Assembly: GCA_963402885.1 (NCBI GenBank)
Contig: OY727093.1
Location: 1,302,001 to 1,366,000 of the forward strand
Reading direction: 5' to 3'
DNA: 64,000 bases
From: Antedon bifida
Lineage: Eukaryota > Echinodermata > Crinoidea > Comatulida > Antedonidae
The notes under the pieces were generated by a model. The model was not told the DNA's origin and ran no database searches. It saw only the letters and a program-made list of their open reading frames with translations. Position 1 is the stretch's first letter, and each line of letters opens with the position of its first letter. Positions 10,693 to 23,342 of this stretch are shown here, one piece after another. A program made the position numbers and the translations under genes.

Positions 10693-13470
10693 ATTCATTC
10701 ATGTTTAACTCTAGTGTGTATGAACACAGCTATGGTCTTTATAACTGTAGTTTTATAACCTATTATTTAGATAGCTATGGTTTATTAACTGTACTTTTTT
10801 ATTTAGATAGGTATGGTTTTTGTTTTGGACATAAAAATATGTTTTTACAGGAAACTGCTCTACATCAACTTCCCAAATTATACACCATGAAATAAAACTG
10901 AAAGTTAATTACTATGTTGTGTACATTAGACACTCCTTAAAATGGTCTGCTTTTTTATTATTACATCAAAATAAAACATAAATTCCATAGTCAAGAAGAA
11001 GATGAAAAATATTTAATAATAAATAATGAACAGGGTGGATCCATCTGGTTGGGGCGAGCGTTCCCCCTTTTGTCAGCTAAAATGAAATTATGAACTACTT
11101 TGATATCTATATTTGACTATTAATATTTAGTAAGCACTCTCTCATTTGAAAAGTCTTCTCCTGATGAAAGCTTAGCATATGCAGGTACAAATCACAAACT
11201 GGAAATACATTATTTTTTATTTATTTTTTTTTATAGAAAAATTATATTGTGTTTAAATTTTACATTTCAACAATGCATCTTAAAACAATAACTAAAACAT
11301 AGTCTGCTGCCCTCAGTGTGTGCCGTCTGGTCTGTAATGGTATGCAGATGTAAGTTGACAGGTCCATAGTAGCAATTAGTCCTCAGACTAGCTAACATCA
11401 ATCATTTCTACTTTCAATATTTGTTATTAGCTTTCTTAAAAATCATTACTGTACTTCTTATATTTTATGATAATATAAAGTGATTCTCATCGTCCTAAAG
11501 TAAGGATACGTTTTGGAAATGAGCTACCGAATAGAAATGAATTTCCGGTTTTAACTCCTGAGAGGAAATCCTCCTGTAGATAGAATCTGCATGTCATTGA
11601 CCTCTCTGACCCTTTCAGATGTCAGGAAACTGTAGGTTTATGTACTATGCTATGATTTATTGAAAAATATATTATGATGTTTATTAGTTTTGATATTTTT
11701 TAGAATTTGGTAGTTAAGCTAGATGCTATGTTAAGCTCGTCTCTCTATCATATATTGCGATATATTGAAGTTACATTGTGGTTTAACTTCTTCTACGTTC
11801 AAACGCAAAAAAAAACGCTTTTCTAACTAATGTTACAATCTCAAATCGGTTGTAAAAGCCCTTTTTCTTCTCTTTTGTGTGATTCTCCCACATTTATTTA
11901 TTCTAATTTCTTTTCATTTTATTCAAGACATATTTATTAAGACAGTGAAAAATTAGTAAAATAAAATGCATAATACGTATAATTACATAAAGGTTCAGTG
12001 CACATGACTAAATATTTTTCATATTAAACATTACATTGTAAGAGAGATGTTGATAGTGTAAGAGAATTTAGTGAAAGATTCTTAAGTTAGTTAAAAAATT
12101 ATAAAATATGATGTGAACAACAATATAAAGTTAAACATATTCATTTGGAGTGAAATGGAGACTATGTATGGAGGTATGATAGTGTGAAGAATGAGTCAAT
12201 TTGCAAGAGTGGCACTGGATTGGTTCATTTCATTTTTTCTTCTGTGAAAAAAAAAATCAAGACGTTTTACTTGTTTTTCTTCAATCTATTTATAGAATTG
12301 ACATTTTAGATGAAAACTCCATCCAGCTGCTATGAATAATTCCTTCCCTTGTTGTTTAGCCAATTTCGAATAAACGTCAATTTTGTCTATTTTGCAAAAA
12401 TTGTAACTGGATTGGACTTTGAAGATAATTGCTGAAACTCCAATCTACGTCAAGACTGGTTGTGACTCAACCAAATTTAGTACTTTAACTCGATAGCAAA
12501 GCACAACAGTTTAAATCAGCCTAACTTACCTAAAAATAGATTGTATCGTCTTCCAGTGTATTATAAAATTATACTGAATCAAGGGATATTCGTTAATTTG
12601 TGACCCATTATAGAAAATTAAATTTGTGATAAATCCACTTGTCTCGAAGAAATTAGCTCTATATTCCAAATCGAAATCTGGTGAAACTTTCCCACAAAAT
12701 GAAATAAATATGCCAATAAATTAACAAACTATTAATTAATGAATTAATGCAGTTAGTGTTGGTCAGAGCTCTCAAGAAGACAAAAACAAATAAAATATCA
12801 ATTTTTGTTTTAATAGTCTGTAAAATCATAATTTATAATTATAAGATCTCTCATGGCCATAAAAGTGTCTTTTTTTAGATTTTGTAATAATTTCATTTAT
12901 TGCAAGAATATTATGGGATCTGTGATTTGTAATGAGATGTTCGCAAATATAAAAGAATTTATAGAAAGACAAAAACAAATGAAATAGTAACAAATGTAAA
13001 CAAAGCTATAATTTAATGTTTTAAATTTTGATCAGCTTCGTCTGGATAGACAACCCTCATTAAATATAGTTGAAATAAAATTTAAAAATGTGTTTGTATT
13101 TGATAATAAATGATGATTGTAGTGAGACACTATACTAGAGGAAGCCAGGGTAATTGTTAGTAACATCTGTCCAATTAACAGCCACATTCTTTAGCCTGTG
13201 TATTAATATTCATGTTGATAGATTGAATTATGTTGAATCTCATTCACGAATTCAGCATACATTCAGGTTTAACATCAACCAATCAGAATCATGGATAGTC
13301 CCATGTTGTTCATTGTAGTGAATACTCAAGCATTATGTTTTAGTTTTGATGCTTATTTCATTATTACAGTGTTATAATTTTAAAAACTTAGATACCTAAA
13401 TTAAAATTATTGATGCTTTATTATATGCATATCATCCTTGAAAATAACTAGGATTTAGTCAACATATTTA
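10693..13470. other. Gene-free AT-rich stretch with repeat scraps
   Basis: At about 11031-11100 a fragment reading GGGGCGAGCGTTCCCCC ... TCAGCTAAAATGAAATTATG resembles, inverted, the 20836-20905 fragment (CATAATTTTGTTTTAGCTG ... CCCTTTATACGCCCCTG). Apart from that I see no gene or known element. Confidence 0.45.
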
Positions 13471-13474
13471 AGTA

Positions 13475-13630
13475 CAGTGGCGTATATAGGATTTTGAATA
13501 TAGAGTTTTGAATAGAGAGGTCCAGGGCTTAAAAATTGTGAAATTAAGTGCAGAAATTACATCTAATGTCCTATCTTTTGCAATTTTTAGCTGACACTCC
13601 TTCCCTCCTTCTTGAATCCGCCTATGAAGT
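13475..13630. repeat. Decayed dispersed element, AGTGGCGTATA type
   Basis: The segment starts ACAGTGGCGTATATAGGATT and ends TTGAATCCGCCTATGAAG, so the two ends are loosely complementary (GGCGTATATAGGATT versus AATCCGCCTATG). In between is GCAATTTTTAGCTGACAC and a C-rich run, echoing 3795-3862 and 20836-20905. I interpret it as a short non-autonomous DNA element. The ends have diverged too far to define target sites. Confidence 0.45.
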
Positions 13631-15150
13631 AAAAAATAAAAATTTGAGACTGGATTATTAATACTGAATCCTCCTTACACCACTCTCCATCCAATCCATA
13701 TGAATTTTTGTTTTTAATTTTACATTATTGTGTTTTAATATTTAAGATTACTAATAAAAATAAGAAAATAATATCTTTATTAAACTGTAATATTTAGATT
13801 CATATGATTACCCAGTGACGGCTACCCAGTTTATAGATAATTAATATGTATATATCTATCAAATCTGTATATTTCTAGCAAACTATTATTATGATACTAG
13901 GCACTTTAAAATAACTTATGTATTCCTAATCTCTACATTTCCCAAAAGCTTCTTAGGATTTCACTATCTGATATCTGATACTTTTATTGATAAGAGCATA
14001 ATGATATTACTAGAAATTCTATTTACAGATGTTTGTTTCTAGTCTGCTCATAATTCCCATCTTTATTTAATTCTTCCAACTAATAAATGAATTGTATCAA
14101 CTTGAAAACAAATTTAAAACAAATCATATTCTTAATTCATATTACATTGATGAAATTCACTGCTGCTATGTGTATTGAATAACTTGAATGTTCATGCGCA
14201 TTCCAGTCACGTCTTTACAATGTGCTTGATGGCCAAAAAGACACTAAATTTGTAGTATTCATCAGATTTAAAGTTAATTCAAAACATGATACATCATCAC
14301 AATCTATAATTACTTGTGGAAATGAACATTGTATGTAATTTCATGTAGAATCTCTTAGGATTTCCCCGGACTCTATTGATTTTTTAGCTTCTGATTACTT
14401 GCAAGTTGCAGTCGAACCACACTATCTTATTGGATTGCTAGTAGCAGTGTATCACTCGCAGTAAATTATCGAAGAGGTCATCAAATGTGGGTCAAATGTT
14501 GATTCTGATCATGCTCGTTAAGAGTCGATATCCTTCAGATGTAAAACAAATATGCAAGGATGATGTTGCGATCCTACAAATATTTCTCAACTATGTAAAA
14601 CGCAAATGATGATGGTTTTTAAATTTAGAGTGTACTACAGTAGGCCTAAATTAGGAAATGTAGAAAATGAATGTATTTAGGCCTAAGCATTCTAAAGCTT
14701 AGGATAAGCAGGTCTGTACGCTGAGTTGTAAAGTTCGTTGGTGGCTTTAACTTACTTTTTTTTTGTTGAGTATGAATTCTCAGATTCTGATTAAGTGGGC
14801 TATAGCTTGAAAAAAAAAAATTAAAAGTAAAAGAATCAGTTGTGACATACAAATGTAATGACAAATCACACAAATCTGTGATATTGTATCGTGTGTGAAA
14901 GCTCACAAATAGTATAATTATCAGTATTATAATTGTTATTAGCAATTTGTAGGATGCTCTACTGAAAGAGTAAGATCACAGGACACAGTGTGTTAATACC
15001 TTACCTGTATTTTGTAGTGAGTTCAACTGTTGATCATATTAGAACCTACTGTTTTCTTGATTAGCAGTAGCCAATGAAGTATCATCACCTTCCCAAACCC
15101 CATCCCACCCTCCAACCAAAAATAACTCAAATTGCAGTGTTATATTATGT
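13631..15150. other. Gene-free AT-rich stretch
   Basis: Two TAGGCCTA words occur near 14641 and 14680, and a run of 12 A's at about 14810. No gene or RNA is recognised. Confidence 0.5.
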
Positions 15151-15157
15151 TTTCCTA

Positions 15158-15364
15158 ACCTATGTTCTCAGTTGTCCTGACTGGCAATAAATTGTTATCC
15201 AATTTGACCACATAATCATGAATTAGTGTTTTACAATGTAAGTGTTGACCTTTACCAATAAATAGAATAAAATTCACACTTTGTTTATAATAGCAGAAAA
15301 ACCAAAACAAGGTTTGTGCCATCAAGGGATCCTCTGGACAACTTTCACACAGTTTACATTTCAA
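15158..15364 (-). CDS. Weak candidate exon, unknown product
   Basis: The minus-strand frame gives a peptide starting KCKLCESCPEDPLMAQ, with two CxxC pairs' worth of cysteines at the start, a hydrophobic middle (LFWFFCYY) and a polar end (VKLDNNLLPVRTTENIG). The start is a TTG-type frame beginning, so there is no convincing initiator. A TAGGTCAG just upstream could act as a 3' splice site, but it sits inside a small hairpin. ATAG then GTTAGG at the end could be a donor. Length is within chance expectation and I recognise no family. Confidence 0.15.
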
Positions 15365-15394
15365 ACTGACCTACATCATAAAAGTAGGTCAGTC
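15365..15394. repeat. Small perfect hairpin
   Basis: ACTGACCTAC and GTAGGTCAGT flank a 9-base AT-rich loop. The arms are ten bases and perfect. It may be chance or part of an old inverted-repeat element. Confidence 0.6.
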
Positions 15395-15580
15395 TAAAAT
15401 GGTCACTCTGAAGGTCAACCACTGGTCAATAGTTATTTCTTAGTATTTATGATCATACAATGTTTACACGCTCTTTTATTTCAGAGTTACATAGCTTGTT
15501 AGCTTCTTCTACAAACGCAAATTACTTGAATGTGTTTCTATTGTTTGTCTAACATTACATTCTGAGTGTACTTCTGAAAC

Positions 15581-15718
15581 CAGTGGCGTAACAGCTATGT
15601 GGGTATGAGCGCTAGAGCTCTAGAGCCTAAAGTGCCCCAGAGCATGAGCAGCCCCAATACAACTACCCATTGTTGGAAGACCCCTTAAGAGTGCTAAACC
15701 AGGGATCTTTGCCACCAT
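15581..15718 (+). mobile_element. Dispersed element, CAGTGGCGTAACAGCTAT family, copy 1
   Basis: The segment shares blocks in order with 26525-26680: CAGTGGCGTAACAGCTAT, GAGCATGAGCA, CAACTACCCA, then AGAGTGCTAAACCAGGG. The right end GCCACCAT is a worn version of the complement of the left end. No coding capacity is present. Ends read as terminal inverted repeats in the better copy, so a MITE is likely. Confidence 0.68.
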
Positions 15719-15801
15719 CAGAATTATAGCAACGATACATCAGCAGAGTTATATTATTAATGTTGACATGGAGGTATAATATATTTAAGTGGTCACAACT
15801 T

Positions 15802-15930
15802 GGATTATGAATCAGATCAGCTTAATTTTGTTCAATGTAGCCCTATGTTAATTCTAGTGTGTGTGATGGATTATGATCCGGATCAGCCTAACTTCGTTCT
15901 CTGTACTCTTAATTCTAGTGCGTACAACAA
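15802..15930. repeat. 66-bp tandem duplication
   Basis: GGATTATGA at 15802 and again at 15868 start two units sharing GATCAGCTTAATTT / GATCAGCCTAACTT, then TTAATTCTAGTG. The second unit has lost a few bases in the middle. Divergence is moderate. Confidence 0.75.
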
Positions 15931-15977
15931 TCACAGCTAATGTTATCCTGTGATAATTGGAGGATATTCATTAGACA

Positions 15978-16028
15978 GAGTGGGATGAGGCGAGAACACA
16001 TATGATATGTTCTCACCTCATCCCACTC
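15978..16028. repeat. 51-bp near-perfect palindrome (hairpin)
   Basis: GAGTGGGATGAGG, one unpaired C, then GAGAACA on the left pairs with TGTTCTC then ACCTCATCCCACTC on the right, around a CATATGATA centre. At over 20 paired bases per arm, this is far beyond chance. A run of GAATGAATGAATGAATGA lies just to the right (about 16048-16065). Confidence 0.9.
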
Positions 16029-16130
16029 GCTCTTTTCCTCGTAACATTGAATGAATGAATGAATGAAAATGTAGTAGGTGACCCACAATTTAGAGAACCT
16101 CAATAGAACATTCTCAAAGCTCAAATGCAA

Positions 16131-16672
16131 ATAAATTTAATAAAATGAAGTATTGGTTGAAATATAAATGAAACTATCCAAACTCAAGTATATATTTTGG
16201 ATTTCTTGCATCATTTTTTCTAATAGTATATTAACATTCCACAAATTTCAAAATAACCACATAATAATAATGACGACAACAACGGTTTCTTTGAATTGAC
16301 TTTCACTTTGGCGTGTGCTCAATTTTTGAGGAATTTAAATGCTGATCATTTAGATCAACTTTGTGAATGAATATAAATCCCTCTAGAGATCCATTGATTG
16401 AATCATACAAATCTCCAACATTCTTACAAGATAAAATGACGATTTATTTACTACTCAACTTTCTCAAGTGCCTTCCTCCCTTTTATATAAGTTTGGTATT
16501 TCTCTCTATACTGGATATTTTGAAGTGTTTGCTATAATAAACAATTTATATGTTATATTGTTTCTGGATGTTTGGGATCTCAGGAGTGGATCAAGGAGAG
16601 CGCTTAAAAAATAGATATCAAAAAAGTAGTTATTTCATTTCATCTGTCAAAGGGGGAAGCATGTGTCCGTAA
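16131..16672. other. Gene-free AT-rich stretch
   Basis: Nothing is recognised between the hairpin region and the 13-bp array. Confidence 0.5.
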
Positions 16673-16679
16673 CACTCCC

Positions 16680-17171
16680 ACTGCATCTTCCCCTGGATCT
16701 TCCCCCTGGATCTTTCCCCTGGATCTTTCCCCTTGGATCTTTCCCCTGGATCTTTCCCCTGGATCTTTCCCCTGGATCTTTCCCCTGGATCTTTCCCCTG
16801 GATCTTTCCCCCTGGATCTTTCCCCTGGATCTTTCCCCTAGATCTTCCCCTTGGATCTTTCCCCTGGATCTTTCCCCTGGATCTTTCCCCTGGATCTTCC
16901 CAACTGGATCTTCCCCCAGGATCTTCTCCCTGGTTCTTCTCCCTGGTTCTTCCCCCTGGATCTTTCCCCTGGATCTTTTCCCTGGATCTTCCCAACTGGA
17001 TCTTCCCAACTGGATCTTCCCAACTGGATCTTCCCAACTGGATCTTCTCCCTGGATCTTTCCCTGGATCTTTCCCTGGATCTTCCCCCTAGATCTATACC
17101 TTGGAACTTCCCCCTAGACCTTCCCCCTGGATCTTCCCCCTGGATCTTCTCCCTGGATCTTCCCCCTAGAA
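16680..17171. repeat. 13-bp minisatellite array (about 36 units)
   Basis: The core unit is CCCCTGGATCTTT, 13 bp. Variants have one extra C or T, and a sub-block of 14-bp units (ACTGGATCTTCCCA) runs at about 16982-17050. Every unit keeps GGATC. The unit has no stop codon in any frame on either strand, so long frames run through it in all directions, up to 185 codons on the minus strand. Because 13 is not a multiple of 3, three units (39 bp) encode a 13-residue period such as GKIQGKDPGERSR in every frame. I treat these frames as by-products. The minus strand has GGGG runs every 13 bases in perfect units. Confidence 0.95.
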
Positions 17172-20100
17172 CTAAGGATAAATACAATTGATGGAATTAC
17201 AACAAATACATTTCTATATAACCTAAAGCCAAATATGTGTTAGATTGCTTCTAAAGTTTTTAATGAGGTGGGAAGGTGTATTGGAATTCCATTTAAAGGT
17301 GGAGAGTTATCCCAAATGCATGTCAAATTGATGGATAGAGGTATTTCAACTTCGACCTTGTCCTTCTATAATTCATTTCAAAAACAAATTATAAAATACA
17401 CACTGCTGCGTAATGTCATTGAATTTGAACTCCACAAAAATATAATGGATTTATTAATCGCTGTGTCACTTTAAATTTATTAAGTTAAGATTTATTTTCT
17501 GCAGGCAAATTGAAAAAGCTAAATGAGAATGTTTACTACTACAGTAGTACTACTCAGTCATGCAAGGTAAAACGTTAATCAAGATTATTAATAAGAATCC
17601 AATGCCAGTAATAAATAAAAAAAAAACTCTAATCATTCACTATTTTTATACATATCCTTCAGCATATTATAATATACTTTTCCATAGTTTCATAGTTTGT
17701 TTTTATATAGAATGTAGCATTAATTTGAAAAAAAAAATGTGAAAAGCAACACAAGATTGTGTTTACTCCAAAGGCACAGGATTGGATAAATATAGAATTT
17801 ATTTTATTGCTTTTTTTTGCAAATATGAACTCATATATCCACTATGCAGAATGTTTTACGACTTATGGGCAATCTACCTGGGTGTTTCTACTTTATTAAG
17901 GTGGCTTTTGATGTGTGTTATCAGGCCATGCAAGGTAACTTAATTTGATTTGGGAATTGTGGTGCCATTCAATAAAAAAGCACATAAGTATATAATATTT
18001 ATTGTAATATACTCTTAAATCATTCAACTGTATTCATCCAAGGTCAGATCAAATCATGATTTTTCTTCTTTGGGGTCATGCAAATACTCCCCTTCCTCCC
18101 TGTCCACCATTTTAATAAACAGTTCAGGCAGGATCTGACAAATGTGGGATGTTGGGGGTTCTAAGCTCTGATGGGTGGCAAAGGTGAACCCCCAAAGCTG
18201 GCATAGAGACTATTTGTATTTTGCTCTATACAAATTTAAAAACATTAAACCATTATTAAACAAACATGGTGTTAGGAAGGTTGAAGTGTTTTGCCTTCTA
18301 AGAATAGTATTTGTTTAAGGTGGGAAGACTAGGGAATACATTTGTGGGAGAACTGATGTTATATGTTAACATAAAAACAGCATGCGTTGCATCATATGTA
18401 TATATAGTAATCTTCGATATTTGTGGTTTTATGTGATGACTGGATTGAGTGCTTGGCATTCTGTGTGGGCGTCTTATGATGCATCATAAGTATTCAATGA
18501 TTCATCATTCATCATTAGGCTTATGTTAATTGTTATTTTAATTTATTTGGTTGGATTTTCATTCATTATTGAATATAAGTACAGTATACTTAATTATTTC
18601 TATGCCAATAAACCAACTATACAGTATACAGGAAACCAATCATTCTTTAATCTTTTCTTCTTTCATCCCTTGGTGCATTTATCCTCTTTTCATTTTCTCC
18701 TTGGAATATTGTCTTTTTCCTTTTTTTTCTTTCGTTTATTTCATCATTTTCAGGGTTTTCCTTCTCTTATCAATTTGATGTTTGCTTCTTTTATTCACAA
18801 TTAAATCACAATTTATTCAGTTTTAATTGATTTGCAAATATATACACATATAGAAGTATAAATAAGTAAACCAACAAACATACACTGAACTAAAGAATGT
18901 ACTTAATACCAGTACCAAAATGAAAGTTTCTAAAATCCAATAAAACACCAACCAATATGTCTTTTGCATCACACATACTTGTGTATTATACCAATTTGAC
19001 AGCAAACTTTTCACAGAGGGAATTTAGGAATTTTACAACTGCTTCCCCTGGGCTATTCCACAGGTGACCCAGATTTTGTCAAAAGAGTGATTGTGTCATA
19101 TTCAATAGACACAATGTCAAGTAGCCCTATTCATAGTCAGTAGGTGTGAAATAAATCCTTTTAAGATTTTAAAGTCAATATTTTTATGTGAATTTTACAC
19201 TTGGTAAAAGCACCAGATGAAAGAGTATTCAAACATTTATTTGATCTGTTCCCTGTAACTTTTTATTAATCAGTGGATAGGAGAGTACAAAGTTTAAATG
19301 TAAATATAATTACAAAGTTAAATACAATGGATATCTTTATACAGTCAGGGGAAAATGGCAAAAGGCTTCCTACTTTCTACTTTCAGATAATCTATATGGT
19401 TTTGACAACTCTTGGAACATGATGACAGTGCTGATTTGCCATTTTCACCTAACTGTATATTAAAATCTTGCTCCCTCTGTCGGCTCTCTATACATGGTAT
19501 CTCTACAATGAATATCACTGTAGTATGGCACATGAATGGAATATGGAAGTGCTGTTGCATTCATTTTCCATTTTCTGTTCTGCTACTTTTCATATTTTGT
19601 GTTTCAATTCATTTCACCTTTCATTTCCGTTTGAAAACAAATTCCTTCGATAGATAAAAATACAAACACAGTATATTATAAATACTGAAAATGTCAGAAA
19701 TTCTTTACATTTTTACAAAAAGCTTTAAATCTCAATTGATTTAATTTGCGTAATATAGTGATTTTTGTGGCACTTGTTTGTATGTATATTATTATTAATA
19801 TTAGATCACCTTGCTTGGCTTCATCACAGATACTTTATCTAAACATAAACTGATTTATTTAGAGATTATAACTCTACAATCTAAACGCTACTTTCTGGTC
19901 GATTGTGCACAAGGAATTATTGTCAACTTGTTGTGTGTTGAACAAAATTTGAACTTTGTAGTAGTAATATAAACTATATACTGTAATGTTTATTGTATTT
20001 CTTGTCCCCATCTGACAAGTGTCATTAGGAGAGTCTATCTTTCTTCAAGCTTCTGCCAACAGCTGGTTGATGTTATAAACAATCTCTTTTTATAATATTT

Positions 20101-22397
20101 TTAAAATTCCTATATTTCAGGTGTTTTATACATTTCTTATCATCAGCTGACATTTCTCCGGTTGATAAAAAACTTGTAAATACGTGCAAATATCCATCAA
20201 TGAAAAACTATACTGCTAGATCTCTCTATCTTTATATAGAATAGTTCTTATTCTAATCTATACTTTTAGGGGTCAAATTTTATTTATTTTTAATAGGATA
20301 TATAAATTGATTCATGATGTGTCGGAATGCAGTAAATTGAATAGGTTTTCAGATCTCGGATGACATTTATAAAATAATGTTTGCACTCATAACATTCAAT
20401 ACATACCTTGTTGACTGTTTACAACATACAACAGAAGTAGATTATTCCTCCAGGGAGCAGTATATGTGTTCCACAGGCATTTTTTCCAATTATTGGGGTA
20501 ATATATGAAGCGCCTGTAGGCCTTGATAATGTGCACACAACCAAATGGGTTAATGGTACTACCTACTGCCATATATGACCGATTATATTCCTATCCAGAA
20601 TAAAAAACACAAATTTAGGTTAATTTCAGGAACAATAATTTGGTAAATTCATGTTAATACAGAGTGTAATCTGACTGAATTTTTGCCATTTTGTTTAATA
20701 CCCAGAGCGTTAAGACTATATACTCAGTCTTATTCAGATAGCGAAACAACGCTTCCCCTACCCCCACCATCAACAACTCTCAAGCTAATTAAATATAAAT
20801 ATAAATTGTTTGTCAATAACAGATACAACTAGTAGTTCATAATTTTGTTTTAGCTGTCCAGGGGGACAGCTAATGCCCCTAGTGCTACCCCCTTTATACG
20901 CCCCTGCTCTCTATTCTAAAGTTTGTTATTTTAATACTCAGATTTAAATTGAATAGAAAGTGTACATCTGCATTTCTGTAGAGTTTCAAGTCTAGGGTAT
21001 TAGTTTAGAGTGATTTTGTGACACCCACAAGAAAGTGTTTCATTCTTGTAGGCTACTTAAAAGTGAAAGAAAACTTTCTAGAAATGTTTGTAAATGAAAT
21101 GGCTTGCCAATCAGGGTATGTAGTTCCTATATTGTCCTGTTTATGGTGACAAACCAGTCATAATATACAATATCAAATGCCTAAATATGGTATCAAACTG
21201 ACAAAAAAGAAAGATAATGTCATTATTATCACAATGTTGTGGTTAGATGTGGGTTTGATATTTTATCCAGGACCTTGGCATAAATAAATACTTTTATTTT
21301 GAAGTTGTGTGGGTTTTGTGTGCAGACCTTTCCTACCACAGTACTGTACCATATTTCTGTGGGTTTTTAGGATAAAATAAATAAAATATTATATGTTGTG
21401 TTACAGGACCTGTTTGAGCAAATAACCAAAAAAAGAAAGTATATAGTCTAGAGGAAGGATTCAGCAAAATCAGCACTGTGGTCATGTTAAAGAGTTGTCA
21501 AAACTTAACCGCATAAAACTCCTACAAAGTAGAAAGCCTTTTGCCATTTTTCCCCTGATTGGATTAGGAAAGCAATATAATGTACTTTGCCTGGATGTTC
21601 AGGTTTACTAGGGCATCATTTTCCCAAAGGAAACACAAATAGTGTCGGTAATAACCTCACCACATGTGGTGCTGTCTGCTACCACCGGAAGGAAGCCAAT
21701 GTTGGTTTAAGCCCCTTCCTGCTAATGTTGCTAAAAACTGTTACAAGGTGATCATGTTGCTTCAATATATGTCAGCACATGGCTTGCTACTTCATCTTCT
21801 CAAATAATAAAACAAAATGTTGATAATCAATGTCTTTAATTCTGAAAAACGCCAAAAACGATAGGTGGGGACTAATCAATGGATTTGTGTTATAACATGT
21901 TGTCTGCATGGTCTGCGAGATACCATGTTATTCATCATCGAATTGATAGAAAACTTGGTCTTCCAGTCAATTTATGTAAATTTCAAAAATGTCTTTAAAA
22001 AATCACTAAAAACAAATATCTTTATGAGTAATTCATTACAGTGGAAATTAATAATACAATACAAAGATACATTGTCCTCCTGAAAAAACATTTTTTTAAA
22101 TTTGTTTTGTTTTGGATTGGCAACTATTTGCAACTTAAATCCATTTATAGATCTTCCCACAAGTTCAGAAATTCTAAGAATTAAACTTGAGGCACTTCAT
22201 GTGAAGTGAGAGCCTGTTTTTGTTGCCAAGAAATTAAACAAAAAAGTGTCTGAATGTAGATTTTATCTATTGTTGGAACGTCATTTAACAGATCATTGCT
22301 ACAGTATGCAAAGATAGAAAGAGATAAAAAACAGTTGACTACCGTAACGTAATGTCTAATGAGTGCATTGCATTTTGGGTAATGTCTATGTTTTATG
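17172..22397. other. Long gene-free stretch
   Basis: The DNA is AT-rich with pyrimidine runs (for example 18640-18760) and a C-rich fragment at 20836-20905. An acceptor-like TTATTTTCTGCAG at 17492-17504, a short open stretch and GTAAAA at 17567 were noted and not accepted. No gene, RNA or recent mobile element is recognised. Confidence 0.4.
20836..20905. repeat. Decayed dispersed repeat fragment
   Basis: CATAATTTTGTTTTAGCTG, a short hairpin GTCCAGGGGGACAGC, then CCCTTTATACGCCCCTG. Inverted similarity to 11031-11100 suggests two old copies in opposite orientation. Endings such as ATACGCCCCTG are typical of short non-autonomous elements but do not identify a class. Confidence 0.45.
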
Positions 22398-22664
22398 TTC
22401 AATAACTTAACACTGATATTACTCCTAGCTTTAAATTAGAACAACTTCATCGATTTTTTTGAAATACACCTGGAATTTATGCAAATTCATCAGCATTGTT
22501 AATTCCTTTTTCGTGTTGATCACGTTTATTTTTGGGTAATTCAATATATTATTATATTATTATATATATTCAATAACCCACCCACTGATATTAGCTTTAA
22601 ATGAGAACAACTTCAACGATTTTTTGGAATTACACCTGGAAATTATTCAAATTCATCAGAATTT
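22398..22664. repeat. Imperfect direct duplication of about 100 bp
   Basis: Units at 22398-22500 and 22569-22664 share TTCAATAAC, CACTGATATTA, AGCTTTAAAT, AGAACAACTTCA, CGATTTTTT, TACACCTGGAA and CAAATTCATCAG in order. They are separated by about 68 bp of AT-rich sequence with a TATTATATTATTATATAT run. Divergence is moderate. Confidence 0.85.
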
Positions 22665-23260
22665 CAACTGTAACAAAGATTTTTACTTCCTTGCATCATT
22701 TATTTAAATACATTTCTGTTCAAATTCTTTTATCTTGTCTCGTTAAATCGTTGATAGTATTCAATATCTGGTGCTCAACCCGCGTCTTAAGTAATTACTT
22801 ATTTTGTGTTTTTGTAAATTGGAGTAAGCAGTATCTGATGATGGTTATTGATTTCAGGATGTGCAACTAGATTCTGCGATAATTAAGAATAATCGCCGTG
22901 GATAGTGTGATGATGCAAATTATTATTTTGTTTGCAGACAGTCTCTGTTTAATATACATTGTTCTAATTACAAGTATACGATAAACTGGAATAATTTCTC
23001 TTTAATTTGACTATTCATCAGCTGTGTCATTTGGTTTAGCAGTAATTAAATTGCAATTTGTAAATGTTATGATCTTATAAAGGTGCAGAGAAAGAAGAAA
23101 CGCTACTTCTCCATAATATCTATAGGGTAATAAAGTATTGTAATATAGGAGGCTTTATGAATGAACTAAAATTCCAGAAATGCAACACAGCCTATATTTA
23201 TTAATTCTCACTAGATTGTGTACTATATTGTAGATGTATGCCAACTGAGACGAGTTTACT
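22665..23260. other. Gene-free stretch
   Basis: AT-rich, with no recognised gene, RNA or repeat family. Confidence 0.5.
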
Positions 23261-23342
23261 TCTAGGTTGGTCCTCATTTTTATGCTCTGTATTATTTGTA
23301 TGGCATTTGATGAAATAAATGTTTGTTGAATTGTATTGAATT
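23261..23342 (+). mobile_element. Possible LINE 3' tail
   Basis: GATGAAATAAATGTTTGTTG followed by AATTGTATTGAATT resembles a retroposon 3' end: an AATAAA-like word followed by an ATTGAA-type simple tail. No coding remnant is present, so this is a weak call. Confidence 0.35.

Noticed and set aside
16630-17187. 185-codon minus-strand frame, and overlapping long frames on both strands
   Set aside because: The frames exist only because the 13-bp repeat unit lacks stops in all six frames. There is no non-repeat coding part, and composition is dictated by the repeat.
17505-17566. Possible exon after TTATTTTCTGCAG, ending before GTAAAA
   Set aside because: Only about 20 codons, no recognised similarity, and such combinations arise by chance in long AT-rich DNA.
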